A stretch of DNA of 13,634 nucleotides from positions 1 to 13,634 of the forward strand of contig JACQHV010000001.1 in assembly GCA_016198885.1 (NCBI GenBank), given 5' to 3'. Each line of letters opens with the position of its first letter. Position 1 is the stretch's first letter. Below the pieces are notes generated by a model that was given only the letters and a program-made list of their open reading frames with translations, was not told the origin of the DNA and did not search any database. Below are positions 6,793-13,634 of the stretch, one piece after another. The position numbers were made by a program, and so were the translations under genes. This DNA is from Gammaproteobacteria bacterium. GTDB taxonomy: Bacteria > Pseudomonadota > Gammaproteobacteria > Eutrophobiales > Eutrophobiaceae.

Positions 6793-8145
6793 ATGAATGA
6801 CAATACACAACGAGAAGAAAACACCCTAATTATTGATCGACTGCATGAGTCTCTGAGCGCCGATAAACCGGATATCGCACGTGAATTACTCATGCAAATG
6901 CATCCTTCCGAGATTGCAGATGTCCTGGAAAGTCTTCCCCTGAAGGCCCGCGAGGCAATATGGTGTTTGATCAACCCCAAACTTGAGGGTGATGTCCTGT
7001 CAGAATTGCATGATACGGTTCGGGCGGAATTACTCGAACAGATGCAACCGCAGGAGGTCGTCGAAGTCACCAGAGATCTGGATACGGATGATGTAGCGGA
7101 CATCATCCAGGGCCTGCCTGAAGAGATCCAGGATTCTGTGTTACGTTCAATGGATGAACAGAACCGGCAGCGGCTTGCCTCGGTGCTATCTTATCCTGAA
7201 GACACAGCCGGTCGCATGATGAATACGGACGTAATATCTGTGCGAGCCGATGTTTCACTGGATGTGGTCATGCGTTATCTCAGACTCCTTGGACAGATCC
7301 CGGAGAATACAGATAATCTCATGGTTGTTGACCGTGAAAATAATTATCTTGGCATTCTGGCGCTGGCCAATGTACTCATTAAAGATCCGGAATCCAGTGT
7401 TGGAGAAAATATGACGGGGGAAACCGGCATCCCGGCACAAACACCGGCAAATGAAGTCGCCAAAATATTTGAACAGCGGGATCTGGTTTCTGCAGCTGTG
7501 GTCGATGAAAAGAATATACTGCTCGGCCGCATCACCGTGGACGATGTGGTAGACGTAATTCAGGAAGAGGCTGACTACACGCTGCGCAGCATGGCCGGCG
7601 TGACAGATGAGGATATGTTCACCCCTGTGCTGTGGAGCGTACGACGGCGCGTGGCGTGGCTCTGTATAAATCTCGCGACCGCCTCGCTGGCCGCCTGGGT
7701 GGTCGGCCGCTTCCAGGAAACGATAGCGCAGCTCGTGATACTGGCGGTATTGATGCCAATCGTGGCAAATATGGGTGGCGTCGCCGGCAGCCAGACGCTG
7801 ACGATTACAATCCGCGGCATCGCGCTGGGGCAACTCAGTAAATCCAATACCCGCTCCCTCCTGCTCAAGGAAATCGGCGTCGCTTTACTCAACGGTCTGG
7901 TTCTGGCAGCGGTGGTAACGTTGATCGCCATTGCCGGGTTCGATCAACCCAAACTCGGCCTGATCGTCGGCCTGGCTATGGTGCTCAATCTGTTTACAGC
8001 CTCACTGGCCGGAACGCTCATCCCGCTGGGGCTGAAACATTTCGGGATCGATCCGGCCGTTGCCGGAGGCATGCTGCTCACCACCGTTACCGATGCGGTT
8101 GGATTCTTCACCTTCCTGGGGCTCGCCACTCTGCTGCTGGTATGA
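6793..8145 (+). CDS. mgtE: Magnesium channel/transporter MgtE
   Basis: Inner-membrane Mg2+-selective channel whose cytosolic part closes the pore when internal Mg2+ is high. From the ATG at 6793 it is 450 residues, normal for the family. An in-frame ATG at 6772 and TTG at 6754 are alternatives, but GGA nine bases before 6793 and the family N-terminus favour this start. Order: acidic MgtE_N superhelical domain (about 20-135, with MHPSEIADVLESLP), two CBS domains (about 142-196 and 205-257), then five membrane segments from about 285. The signature reads MGGVAGSQ at 327-334, with Val330 where many relatives have Asn. The pore aspartate is kept at 434 in TTVTDAVGFF. GC content steps up from about 49% over the first 480 bases to about 61% over the last 480 (counted by hand). 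Confidence 0.96.
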   Translation: MNDNTQREENTLIIDRLHESLSADKPDIARELLMQMHPSEIADVLESLPLKAREAIWCLINPKLEGDVLSELHDTVRAELLEQMQPQEVVEVTRDLDTDDVADIIQGLPEEIQDSVLRSMDEQNRQRLASVLSYPEDTAGRMMNTDVISVRADVSLDVVMRYLRLLGQIPENTDNLMVVDRENNYLGILALANVLIKDPESSVGENMTGETGIPAQTPANEVAKIFEQRDLVSAAVVDEKNILLGRITVDDVVDVIQEEADYTLRSMAGVTDEDMFTPVLWSVRRRVAWLCINLATASLAAWVVGRFQETIAQLVILAVLMPIVANMGGVAGSQTLTITIRGIALGQLSKSNTRSLLLKEIGVALLNGLVLAAVVTLIAIAGFDQPKLGLIVGLAMVLNLFTASLAGTLIPLGLKHFGIDPAVAGGMLLTTVTDAVGFFTFLGLATLLLV

Positions 8146-8188
8146 TCCCGGAGCACGTTCAGACGCACCCCCCGGCATTACAGTCAGT

Positions 8189-8305
8189 CTGTCCAATTGT
8201 CCGTTATGCGGTGCGGACGACATTACTCCCTGCATTGAAAAATCGGGTTACCGGTTCAACCGCTGTTCGCAATGCGTCCGGAATCTCCGGCAGCTTATCA
8301 AATAA
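8189..8305 (+). pseudogene. Zinc-ribbon remnant, probably the N-terminus of a SAM-dependent methyltransferase
   Basis: An open frame just after mgtE encodes SLSNCPLCGADD, then a hydrophilic stretch, then GYRFNRCSQC, and stops nine residues later at 8305. CPLCG, a spacer near 20 residues and GYxxxRCxxC is the pattern of the zinc-binding N-terminus of a widespread class I methyltransferase family. In that family the second pair is usually followed by glycine and a hydrophobic segment leading into the methyltransferase fold. Here it runs into VRNLRQLIK and a stop, with no fold downstream. There is no ATG or GTG after mgtE in this frame, although the frame stays open back into mgtE. The segment overlaps the end of the opposite-strand gene. 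A genuine small zinc-ribbon protein is possible but lacks a good start. Confidence 0.4.
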
Positions 8306-8682
8306 TTTTCAAGATGCTGTACCTTGAATTGTTCGATATCCCATAATTCAGGACTCAAGCATTGCCGGTATCTGTCTGCAATAACGTAAGTCATTGCAGA
8401 TCGTATGATATTCTCAGTAAAAACCTCTACATCCCTTCGTTCATACAAAATGTCTTCAAAAACATCGAGCAAACCCATTATTTGATGATCTATACCAGAA
8501 TAGAGTATGCCTGATACAGACATGCCTGCTGCCTGAACGATCGCCGGGTAGACCTTGTCCCTGATAGAATAGCGGGCAAAATCCGGCAGTATTGCGCTTT
8601 GAGATCTGAATGTCTGGCCAGTAACCGCAAGCATAATCTCCGGGATCTGGAGAGTGCCATAGGTAAATACCGCGTGTTCCAT
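8248..8682 (-). CDS. Gamma-glutamylcyclotransferase-like (AIG2-like) protein
   Basis: Member of the GGCT/AIG2-like fold. Relatives release 5-oxoproline from gamma-glutamyl peptides or amines, but the substrate of this branch is unknown. The family start VFTYGTLQ is at residues 5-12 (YGTL loop for substrate binding). The probable catalytic Glu76 lies in LLDVFEDILYERRDV, followed by the typical late WDIEQFKVQHLENYL. I chose the ATG at 8682 (144 residues) because it puts YGTL at the usual distance from the N-terminus. A GTG at 8721, overlapping the thrB stop, would add 13 residues without family support. Neither start has a good ribosome binding site. The last 16 residues, rich in Arg and Cys, run past the usual family end and are antisense to the zinc-ribbon remnant. 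The gene follows thrB by 23 bases, probably in the same transcript. Confidence 0.85.
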   Translation of the reverse strand: MEHAVFTYGTLQIPEIMLAVTGQTFRSQSAILPDFARYSIRDKVYPAIVQAAGMSVSGILYSGIDHQIMGLLDVFEDILYERRDVEVFTENIIRSAMTYVIADRYRQCLSPELWDIEQFKVQHLENYLISCRRFRTHCEQRLNR

Positions 8683-8705
8683 TTGATAATCAAATGATCC
8701 AGACT

Positions 8706-9662
8706 TCAGGCATGATCCCACATCGTTGACACTTTATCAGCATTTTCAACCCTGTTTAGCAGGATCAATTTGAATTCATCCGGGTCCTTGATATGCGTAA
8801 TCTCACCGCCCCGGGGAAAATATTTATCCTGTAAACGGGACAACCAAAACCTTAACGCCGCTGCACGTAACATTGCTGGCCAGGCATCGAGCTCTTCAAC
8901 AGTCACTTTACGTTCCTGTTGATAGGAGCTGAGCAAAACACGCGCATTCCGCAAGTCCCGTTCATTATCACCGGTAGTACACCAGTCGTTGATTGTCACT
9001 GCAAGGTCATAAATAAAAAAATTGTTGCATGCATAGTAGAAATCAATAATGCCTGTGAGTTCATCACCCACAAACAAGGCATTATCCAGAAACAGATCAG
9101 CGTGAATTACCCCGACAGGCAGGTTGTGAAATAGATGACTGAACTGGTAATCCAGTTCCTTGCTTAATAATTCCGCCCCCTGATCTGAGAGTTGCGGCAT
9201 AACGCTCTCTGCTGTCGCTCTCCACCACTTTGGTCCGCGTACCATCTTTCTGTGCAGAGGAAATTCCTTACTGGCATTATGCATGCGTCCCATCTGTTTA
9301 CCGATCTCGCCACATTGCCTGGCCGTGGGTATATCAACACTGGCTCCTTTGAGCCGTTTCACCAACGCTGCAGGCTTGCTGTTCAGTTCACGCAAATAAT
9401 GGCCACCATTGTCTGCAACCGGGTGCGCACTGGGTATTTCATGCTCAGCCAGAAAAGCCATGAGCTCAAGGAAATAAGGCAATTCTTCCCTGGTCAACAC
9501 TTCAAACAGGGTCAGAACATATTCACCATTACTGGTGGTAACAAAATAATTGGAATTTTCAATGCCGTCATTGATCCCGGCGAATTGTTCAAGCTGACCA
9601 AGCGTATAGTTCTGTAGAAACTCCGTCAGCTGATGTGGCAATACTTTTGTATAGACAGACAT
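8706..9662 (-). CDS. thrB: Homoserine kinase, type II (APH-fold, ThrB)
   Basis: Phosphorylates L-homoserine with ATP in threonine biosynthesis. This is not the GHMP-type ThrB of E. coli but the aminoglycoside-phosphotransferase-fold enzyme found in Pseudomonas and many proteobacteria. The 318 residues match that family. The N-terminus has VYTKVLPHQLTEFLQNYTLG and the nucleotide-binding lobe with GIENSNYFVTT and YVLTLFE. The catalytic loop is VIHADLFLDN with Asp189 and Asn194 (His187-Ala-Asp), and the Mg2+-binding aspartate is Asp207 in GIIDFYYA, followed by YDLAVTINDWC. The start ATG gives the standard N-terminus MSVYTKV; the ribosome binding site is weak. It lies 78 bases after the DUF2782 gene. 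No other threonine pathway gene is present. Confidence 0.96.
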   Translation of the reverse strand: MSVYTKVLPHQLTEFLQNYTLGQLEQFAGINDGIENSNYFVTTSNGEYVLTLFEVLTREELPYFLELMAFLAEHEIPSAHPVADNGGHYLRELNSKPAALVKRLKGASVDIPTARQCGEIGKQMGRMHNASKEFPLHRKMVRGPKWWRATAESVMPQLSDQGAELLSKELDYQFSHLFHNLPVGVIHADLFLDNALFVGDELTGIIDFYYACNNFFIYDLAVTINDWCTTGDNERDLRNARVLLSSYQQERKVTVEELDAWPAMLRAAALRFWLSRLQDKYFPRGGEITHIKDPDEFKLILLNRVENADKVSTMWDHA

Positions 9663-9740
9663 GGATACAGCAACTGGTTTGACGACAGTTATTTAGCTTG
9701 TTTTTATGATTAGAATGTAACAGAAAAATTGACCGGCGAT

Positions 9741-10094
9741 CTACCACCTGAATAATACCCACTGGGGCACAATGATATCGTCATAGATCCCGCTGAAGCG
9801 GGACTCCATCTGCCCGTCACCATCCCTGTCAATAAGGTAATAGGGTTTGCCTACGGATGGTGTAATTTTGACCATGTACAGATTTCCATTGACACGATAT
9901 TCCTCGATTAACGCTTCTTCACGGTGAATAATGGTGATCTCTGGTTCAATTGCCTCTCCGCTTTCAACCGGCTCCGGCAATTCAGGCGGTTCCGGGACAT
10001 CTTCCAGAACAGCTTCATCTGCTGTTTCTGCAATCACCGGCAATGGCATTGCATACAAGAGAGCCAGACTGAAATAAAATAATATTTTCTGCAT
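9741..10094 (-). CDS. DUF2782 family secreted or periplasmic protein
   Basis: A 117-residue protein of unknown function. A signal peptide covers 1-22: MQK, a hydrophobic core, then VIA before Glu23 as a good signal peptidase I site. A proline- and glutamate-rich linker follows (about 29-50, EDVPEPPELPEPVE). The conserved DUF2782 domain fills the rest: EYRVNGNLYMVKITPSVGKPYYLIDRDGDGQ, ending in PQWVLFRW at the extreme C-terminus. DRDGDGQ resembles a short calcium-binding loop, but this is inference. The ATG at 10094 is preferred over the ATG at 10103 and GTG at 10115, because AGGA lies eight bases upstream and the signal peptide then starts normally. In Pseudomonas a DUF2782 gene likewise lies between polA and thrB, so the link is old, but no role in threonine synthesis or replication follows from it. 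Confidence 0.85.
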   Translation of the reverse strand: MQKILFYFSLALLYAMPLPVIAETADEAVLEDVPEPPELPEPVESGEAIEPEITIIHREEALIEEYRVNGNLYMVKITPSVGKPYYLIDRDGDGQMESRFSGIYDDIIVPQWVLFRW

Positions 10095-10102
10095 ACACGT
10101 CA

Positions 10103-10106
10103 TCCT
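10103..10106 (-). promoter_or_regulatory. Ribosome binding site of the DUF2782 gene
   Basis: AGGA on the minus strand, eight bases before the ATG at 10094. It decides the start among three in-frame candidates. Confidence 0.6.
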
Positions 10107-10121
10107 GTTTGGCACAGTAGT

Positions 10122-10838
10122 TTATAACTCCAGTAGTTTATGGCGATCCTCTGTAGTCGGTTCAAAATTACTGTCTTTATAGTAACTGAAAATTGCATCG
10201 ACTGCCTGTTGTGGCTCATCAACCACCTGTAACAAACCAAGATCTTCCAGACTTATGGTGCCTTCTGTTACCAATGTTTCCCTAAACCACTGAATCAGAC
10301 CACCCCAAAAACCTGAATTCACCAGAATTATCGGTATGCGTCTGCTTTTACCTGTCTGCACCAGAGTCAGAATTTCCGCCAGCTCATCCAGTGTACCAAA
10401 CCCCCCGGGCAAAACCACATAGGCCGAAGCATATTTAACAAACATCACCTTACGAGTAAAAAAATGACGGAAGTAGAGTGAAATATTCTGATATCTGTTG
10501 GATATTTGTTCGTCGGGCAGTTGAATATTAAGTCCCACGCTTTGTGAACGGCCTGCATAAGCCCCCCGGTTGAAGGCCTCCATCAGGCCCGGACCCCCGC
10601 CACTGATCACGGAAAACCCTGCATCTGACAACAGCCTGGCAATCTGTTCACCCAAAACATACAAAGGGTGATCAGTTTGAAAGCGTGCGGACCCGAACAT
10701 GCTGACGGAGGGTTTAATCCCGGCCAATTTCTCAAAACCCTCGACAAATTCGGCCATAATCTGGAAAACCTTCCAGGACTCCCGCGTGAGATCCGAATCT
10801 TTAATTTTTGGATGGGCAGATTTTACACGATCATTCAT
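10122..10838 (-). CDS. LOG family protein (TIGR00730, nucleotide 5'-monophosphate phosphoribohydrolase-like)
   Basis: Rossmann-like protein of the family once mislabelled lysine decarboxylase. Characterised members cleave the N-glycosidic bond of nucleoside 5'-monophosphates, including cytokinin ribotides in plants and some bacteria. The 238 residues show the full signature: VSMFGSARF (45-53), ISGGGPGLMEAFNRGA (78-93), the arginine-lysine pair in FFTRKVMFVK (126-135) and PGGFGTLDE at 144-152 with the catalytic Glu152. A 40-residue N-terminal helical extension precedes the domain, typical of the longer bacterial form. There is no decarboxylase domain. The start at 10838 gives MNDRVKSA; a GAAAG stretch upstream is a weak ribosome binding site. 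It leads the minus-strand run, 27 bases before the DUF2782 ATG, and is divergent from polA. The physiological substrate cannot be told from sequence. Confidence 0.92.
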   Translation of the reverse strand: MNDRVKSAHPKIKDSDLTRESWKVFQIMAEFVEGFEKLAGIKPSVSMFGSARFQTDHPLYVLGEQIARLLSDAGFSVISGGGPGLMEAFNRGAYAGRSQSVGLNIQLPDEQISNRYQNISLYFRHFFTRKVMFVKYASAYVVLPGGFGTLDELAEILTLVQTGKSRRIPIILVNSGFWGGLIQWFRETLVTEGTISLEDLGLLQVVDEPQQAVDAIFSYYKDSNFEPTTEDRHKLLEL

Positions 10839-10841
10839 AAT
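10813..10841 (+). promoter_or_regulatory. Candidate polA promoter inside the 5' end of the LOG gene
   Basis: TGGGCA (4 of 6) at 10813-10818, a 17-base spacer, and CATAAT (5 of 6) at 10836-10841. The start of transcription would be near 10848, giving a leader of about 35 bases. The -10 covers the LOG start codon on the other strand. Confidence 0.4.
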
Positions 10842-10849
10842 GACTTTCT

Positions 10850-10878
10850 ATCATATTCCCTCTTCACTAAATAGAAAA
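10850..10878 (-). promoter_or_regulatory. Candidate promoter for the LOG-DUF2782-thrB run
   Basis: On the minus strand TTTTCT (3 of 6) at 10878-10873, a 17-base spacer, and TATGAT (5 of 6) at 10855-10850. Transcription would begin only about five bases before the LOG ATG, giving an almost leaderless message. The -10 is good and the -35 is poor. Confidence 0.3.
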
Positions 10879-10882
10879 TTAT

Positions 10883-13585
10883 ATGGGCAAAAAATTACTT
10901 GTCCTCGTCGACGGATCTTACTACATGTTTCGAGCCTATCATGTACCCTCGCTGCAGAACTTCAAAAATTCTAGGGGTGAGCCAACCGGAGCAATCTATG
11001 GGGTTATTAACAGTCTACGCAAATTACTAAATGAGTTTCAACCGGATTACATTGCGGTCGTGTTTGATGCAAAGGGAAAGAATTTTCGACATGTACTTTA
11101 TCCGGAGTATAAGGCCAACCGTCCACCCATGCCCGAGGATCTGGCGCGCCAGATTGAACCGATTCATAAGGTAATCCGCACACTGGGGCTGCCGTTATTG
11201 ATGATCGATGGAGTCGAGGCCGACGATGTAATAGCCACACTGGCAAAACAGGCAGAGAGCAAAGGCATGGACACAATTATTTCATCCGGCGATAAAGACC
11301 TTGCCCAGTTGGTTAATGACCACATACGCATGTATAACGCGATGGATAATGGAATCATCGATTCCGAGGGGGTAAAGAAAAAATACGGCGTATCTCCTGA
11401 ACGTATAATTGATTATCTGACATTGACCGGCGACAGTGTCGACAATGTTCCGGGTGTCCCTAAAGTGGGCCCCAAGACTGCAACAAAATGGCTGGCAGAA
11501 TATGGTACGCTTGAGGAGATTGTTGCCAGGGCAAATGAGTTTAAGGGCAAGGTGGGTGATTATCTGCGTGAAAGTCTCACTCAACTTCCCCTGACGCGTG
11601 AACTTGTTTCCCTGAAGTGCGATGTTGATCTCGGCATAGAAGCAGATGCACTCGTGTCATCGCCACCGGATCGGGAAGCACTGAAAGAGCAAGCCAGCCA
11701 TTGGGAATTCAAGACATTATTATTTGAATTTGGAAAGACATCCCCCACACAGGAAAAATCGGTCACCACAACAGACGAGTGTCAATATCTCACCATCCTG
11801 TCGCAGAAAGAACTTGACGTATGGTTGCAGGAACTGAATTCCGCTGCATTAATTGCCTTCGACACCGAGACGACCAGTCTGAACTACATGGATGCGGAGA
11901 TTGTCGGGCTGTCTTTTGCAGCAAGTCCTGACAAAGCCGCGTATCTGCCTTTTGCCCACGATTATGTCGGGGCACCAAAACAATTATCCAGGGCAAACGT
12001 ACTTAAACAATTCAAGCCCTTGCTTGAAGATAACACCAGACAAAAAGTCGGACATAATCTGAAATATGATATGAATGTACTGGTCAACCATGATATTGCC
12101 TTACAAGGATGCCGGCATGACACCATGCTGGAGTCCTATGTTCTGGACAGCACGGCTACGCGCCATGATATGGATTCACTAGCGCTCAAATATCTGGGCA
12201 AAACCACCATTCATTATGAAGACGTCGCTGGCAAAGGCTCGAAACAGATTCCTTTCAACCAGGTGTCCATTGACAAGGCGGCGCCCTATGCTGCAGAAGA
12301 TGCGGAGGTTACGCTCAAACTGCATCTTTCTCTCTGGCCCAAACTGTCTCAAACAAAATCTCTGCAGCGATTATATGAAGAGATTGAAATCCCGTTGCTC
12401 CCTGTCTTATCCAGGATGGAGCGCAATGGGGTTGTCATTGATGCCGATATGCTGGCGCAACAAAGCAGGGAACTGACCCTGCGCATGAAAGAAATTGAAC
12501 AACATGCCTATTCGCTGGCTGGACAGCACTTCAACATCGGTTCACCAAATCAAATCCAGACCATACTCTTTGAAAAAATGAACCTGCCTGTACATGCAAG
12601 AACACCGAAAGGCCAGCCATCAACTGCTGAATCTGTACTTGAGGAACTTGCCCTGGATTATGAATTACCCAGACTTATCCTGGATCATCGTAGTCTCAGC
12701 AAGCTGAAATCAACATATACTGACAAACTACCGCAGCAGATAAATACCCGCACCGGGCGCGTTCACACCTCTTATCACCAGGCCGTTGCTGTCACGGGCA
12801 GACTGTCTTCATCTGATCCCAATCTGCAGAATATTCCGATCCGTACCGAAGAAGGACGGCGCATACGCCAGGCATTTATAGCACCTAGTGGTTGCTCTCT
12901 GCTTGCTGCTGATTATTCACAGATCGAATTGCGTATCATGGCCCATTTGTCAGGTGATCAGCATCTTCTGGAAGCGTTTGCAATGGGAGAAGATATACAC
13001 AAAATGACCGCGGCCGAAGTGTTTGGTGTTTCTCTGGATAGTGTCAGTCATGAACAACGGCGCGCTGCCAAGGCCATTAACTTTGGCTTGATCTATGGAA
13101 TGTCACCTTTTGGCCTGGCGAAACAACTCGGTATAGATAGAAGCGAGGCAAAGAATTATGTTGATCGGTATTTCGATCGTTATCCCGGTGTCAAGGAATT
13201 CATGGATAACACCAGAGATAAAGCAAAAAAGCAGGGTTATGTGGAAACAATTTTCAAGCGCCGCCTGTATCTGCCCGAAATAAACGCCCGCAATGCAGCA
13301 CGGAGACAATATGCGGAGCGTACTGCAATTAATGCACCAATGCAGGGCTCTGCGGCGGATATTATAAAACGTGCCATGATTTCAGTTGACGCCTGGTTGA
13401 TCAAAAATAAAATTAATGCCAAATTAATTATGCAGGTACATGATGAACTTGTACTTGAGGTTGCTGAAGATGCTGTTGCCACAGTGAAGCATGAACTCAG
13501 TCGCATAATGTCTTCTGCAGCTGAACTTGCTGTGCCTTTGGTCGTCGATATTGGCAACGGTGAAAACTGGGATAAAGCACATTAG
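10883..13585 (+). CDS. polA: DNA polymerase I
   Basis: Repair and Okazaki-fragment polymerase with 5' nuclease and proofreading activities. The 900 residues (E. coli 928) show three intact domains. 5' nuclease (about 1-290): LVDGSYYMFRAY, VFDAKGKNFRHVLYPEYKANR, GVEADDVIATL, SSGDKDLAQLV and TGDSVDNVPGVPKVGPKTA. 3'-5' exonuclease (about 300-490): Asp327 and Glu329 in FDTETTS, Asp396 in HNLKYDMNV and Asp473 in YAAEDAEVT, so proofreading should be active. Polymerase (about 500-900): DPNLQNIPIRT, motif A with Asp677 in ADYSQIELR, motif B with Lys730, Phe734 and Tyr738 in KAINFGLIYG, and motif C with Asp854 and Glu855 in QVHDELVLEV. Phe734 is the residue that makes such enzymes discriminate against dideoxynucleotides. 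The gene has no good ribosome binding site. It ends 49 bases before the window edge. Confidence 0.98.
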   Translation: MGKKLLVLVDGSYYMFRAYHVPSLQNFKNSRGEPTGAIYGVINSLRKLLNEFQPDYIAVVFDAKGKNFRHVLYPEYKANRPPMPEDLARQIEPIHKVIRTLGLPLLMIDGVEADDVIATLAKQAESKGMDTIISSGDKDLAQLVNDHIRMYNAMDNGIIDSEGVKKKYGVSPERIIDYLTLTGDSVDNVPGVPKVGPKTATKWLAEYGTLEEIVARANEFKGKVGDYLRESLTQLPLTRELVSLKCDVDLGIEADALVSSPPDREALKEQASHWEFKTLLFEFGKTSPTQEKSVTTTDECQYLTILSQKELDVWLQELNSAALIAFDTETTSLNYMDAEIVGLSFAASPDKAAYLPFAHDYVGAPKQLSRANVLKQFKPLLEDNTRQKVGHNLKYDMNVLVNHDIALQGCRHDTMLESYVLDSTATRHDMDSLALKYLGKTTIHYEDVAGKGSKQIPFNQVSIDKAAPYAAEDAEVTLKLHLSLWPKLSQTKSLQRLYEEIEIPLLPVLSRMERNGVVIDADMLAQQSRELTLRMKEIEQHAYSLAGQHFNIGSPNQIQTILFEKMNLPVHARTPKGQPSTAESVLEELALDYELPRLILDHRSLSKLKSTYTDKLPQQINTRTGRVHTSYHQAVAVTGRLSSSDPNLQNIPIRTEEGRRIRQAFIAPSGCSLLAADYSQIELRIMAHLSGDQHLLEAFAMGEDIHKMTAAEVFGVSLDSVSHEQRRAAKAINFGLIYGMSPFGLAKQLGIDRSEAKNYVDRYFDRYPGVKEFMDNTRDKAKKQGYVETIFKRRLYLPEINARNAARRQYAERTAINAPMQGSAADIIKRAMISVDAWLIKNKINAKLIMQVHDELVLEVAEDAVATVKHELSRIMSSAAELAVPLVVDIGNGENWDKAH

Positions 13586-13634
13586 GCATTGTTGTAAATT
13601 TATTACATTGTCAGAATTATGTATCGTATAAAGA

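Noticed and set aside
7255..7833. 192-codon open frame on the minus strand within mgtE
   Set aside because: Its translation is rich in His, Arg and Cys with no recognisable fold, and it lies wholly opposite well-conserved MgtE codons. It is a shadow frame in a GC-richer stretch.
8278..8290. CCGGA-ATC-TCCGG hairpin as a terminator between the convergent mgtE and GGCT-like genes
   Set aside because: Five pairs and no adjacent T-run; it also lies within the GGCT-like coding end.
9718..9735. Minus-strand stem GATC-GCC-GGTC followed by AATTTTT after the DUF2782 gene
   Set aside because: A four-pair stem including a G-T pair is too weak for an intrinsic terminator, and thrB follows in the same direction.
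13593..13607. TGTAA-ATTTA-TTACA inverted repeat after polA as a terminator
   Set aside because: Only five A/T-rich pairs and no T-run follows within the visible 27 bases; too weak to call.
1..13634. Novel defence, mobile or CRISPR system
   Set aside because: No direct-repeat arrays, transposase, integrase, nuclease-helicase or toxin-antitoxin pair is visible. All genes but the DUF2782 one belong to known housekeeping or regulatory families.

Overview
The window is a gene-dense chromosomal segment from a gammaproteobacterium, by eye in the mid-40s % GC. Two things point there. First, the rpoN-hpf-ptsN cluster continues into hprK, rapZ, a mannose-type EIIA, HPr, enzyme I and mgtE, an order I recall from Xanthomonas-like lineages. 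Second, a DUF2782 protein lies between a LOG-family protein and a type II (APH-fold) homoserine kinase beside polA, as in Pseudomonas. Genus cannot be told from the sequence alone. There are no tRNAs, rRNAs, insertion sequences, phage genes or CRISPR arrays, and no gene-free stretch above 300 bases.

Region 1 (1-6659, + strand) is one tightly packed run: rpoN (sigma-54), hpf (ribosome hibernation), ptsN (EIIA-Ntr), hprK (HPr kinase/phosphorylase), rapZ, a mannose/fructose-type EIIA, ptsH (HPr) and ptsI (enzyme I). From ptsN on, genes are 0-6 bases apart or overlap. All phosphorelay parts are present (EI His195 and Cys510, HPr His15 and Ser46, EIIA His10, EIIA-Ntr His67, the HprK P-loop), but no EIIB or EIIC transport component is encoded here. 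This looks like a regulatory PTS: PEP charges EI, then HPr, then two EIIA output proteins, while HprK adjusts HPr on Ser46.

Region 2 (6660-8305) holds mgtE, a Mg2+ channel with its own candidate promoter. Its membrane half is markedly more GC-rich than its cytosolic half. Just after it comes what looks like a broken zinc-ribbon fragment, probably from a methyltransferase.

Region 3 (8248-10838, - strand) reads LOG-family protein, DUF2782 secreted protein, thrB, and a gamma-glutamylcyclotransferase-like (AIG2-like) protein.

Region 4 (10883-13585, + strand) is polA, divergent from the LOG gene over only 44 bases. It has complete 5' nuclease, proofreading and polymerase motifs.

Most of the window is conserved housekeeping sequence and I see no convincing new defence or mobile system. 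The points most worth a second look are the RapZ C-terminus that lacks the RNA-binding basic tail, the ~30-residue enlargement of the HprK N-terminal domain, the GC step and altered GGN motif in MgtE, the zinc-ribbon remnant, and an inverted repeat over a candidate ptsN promoter.
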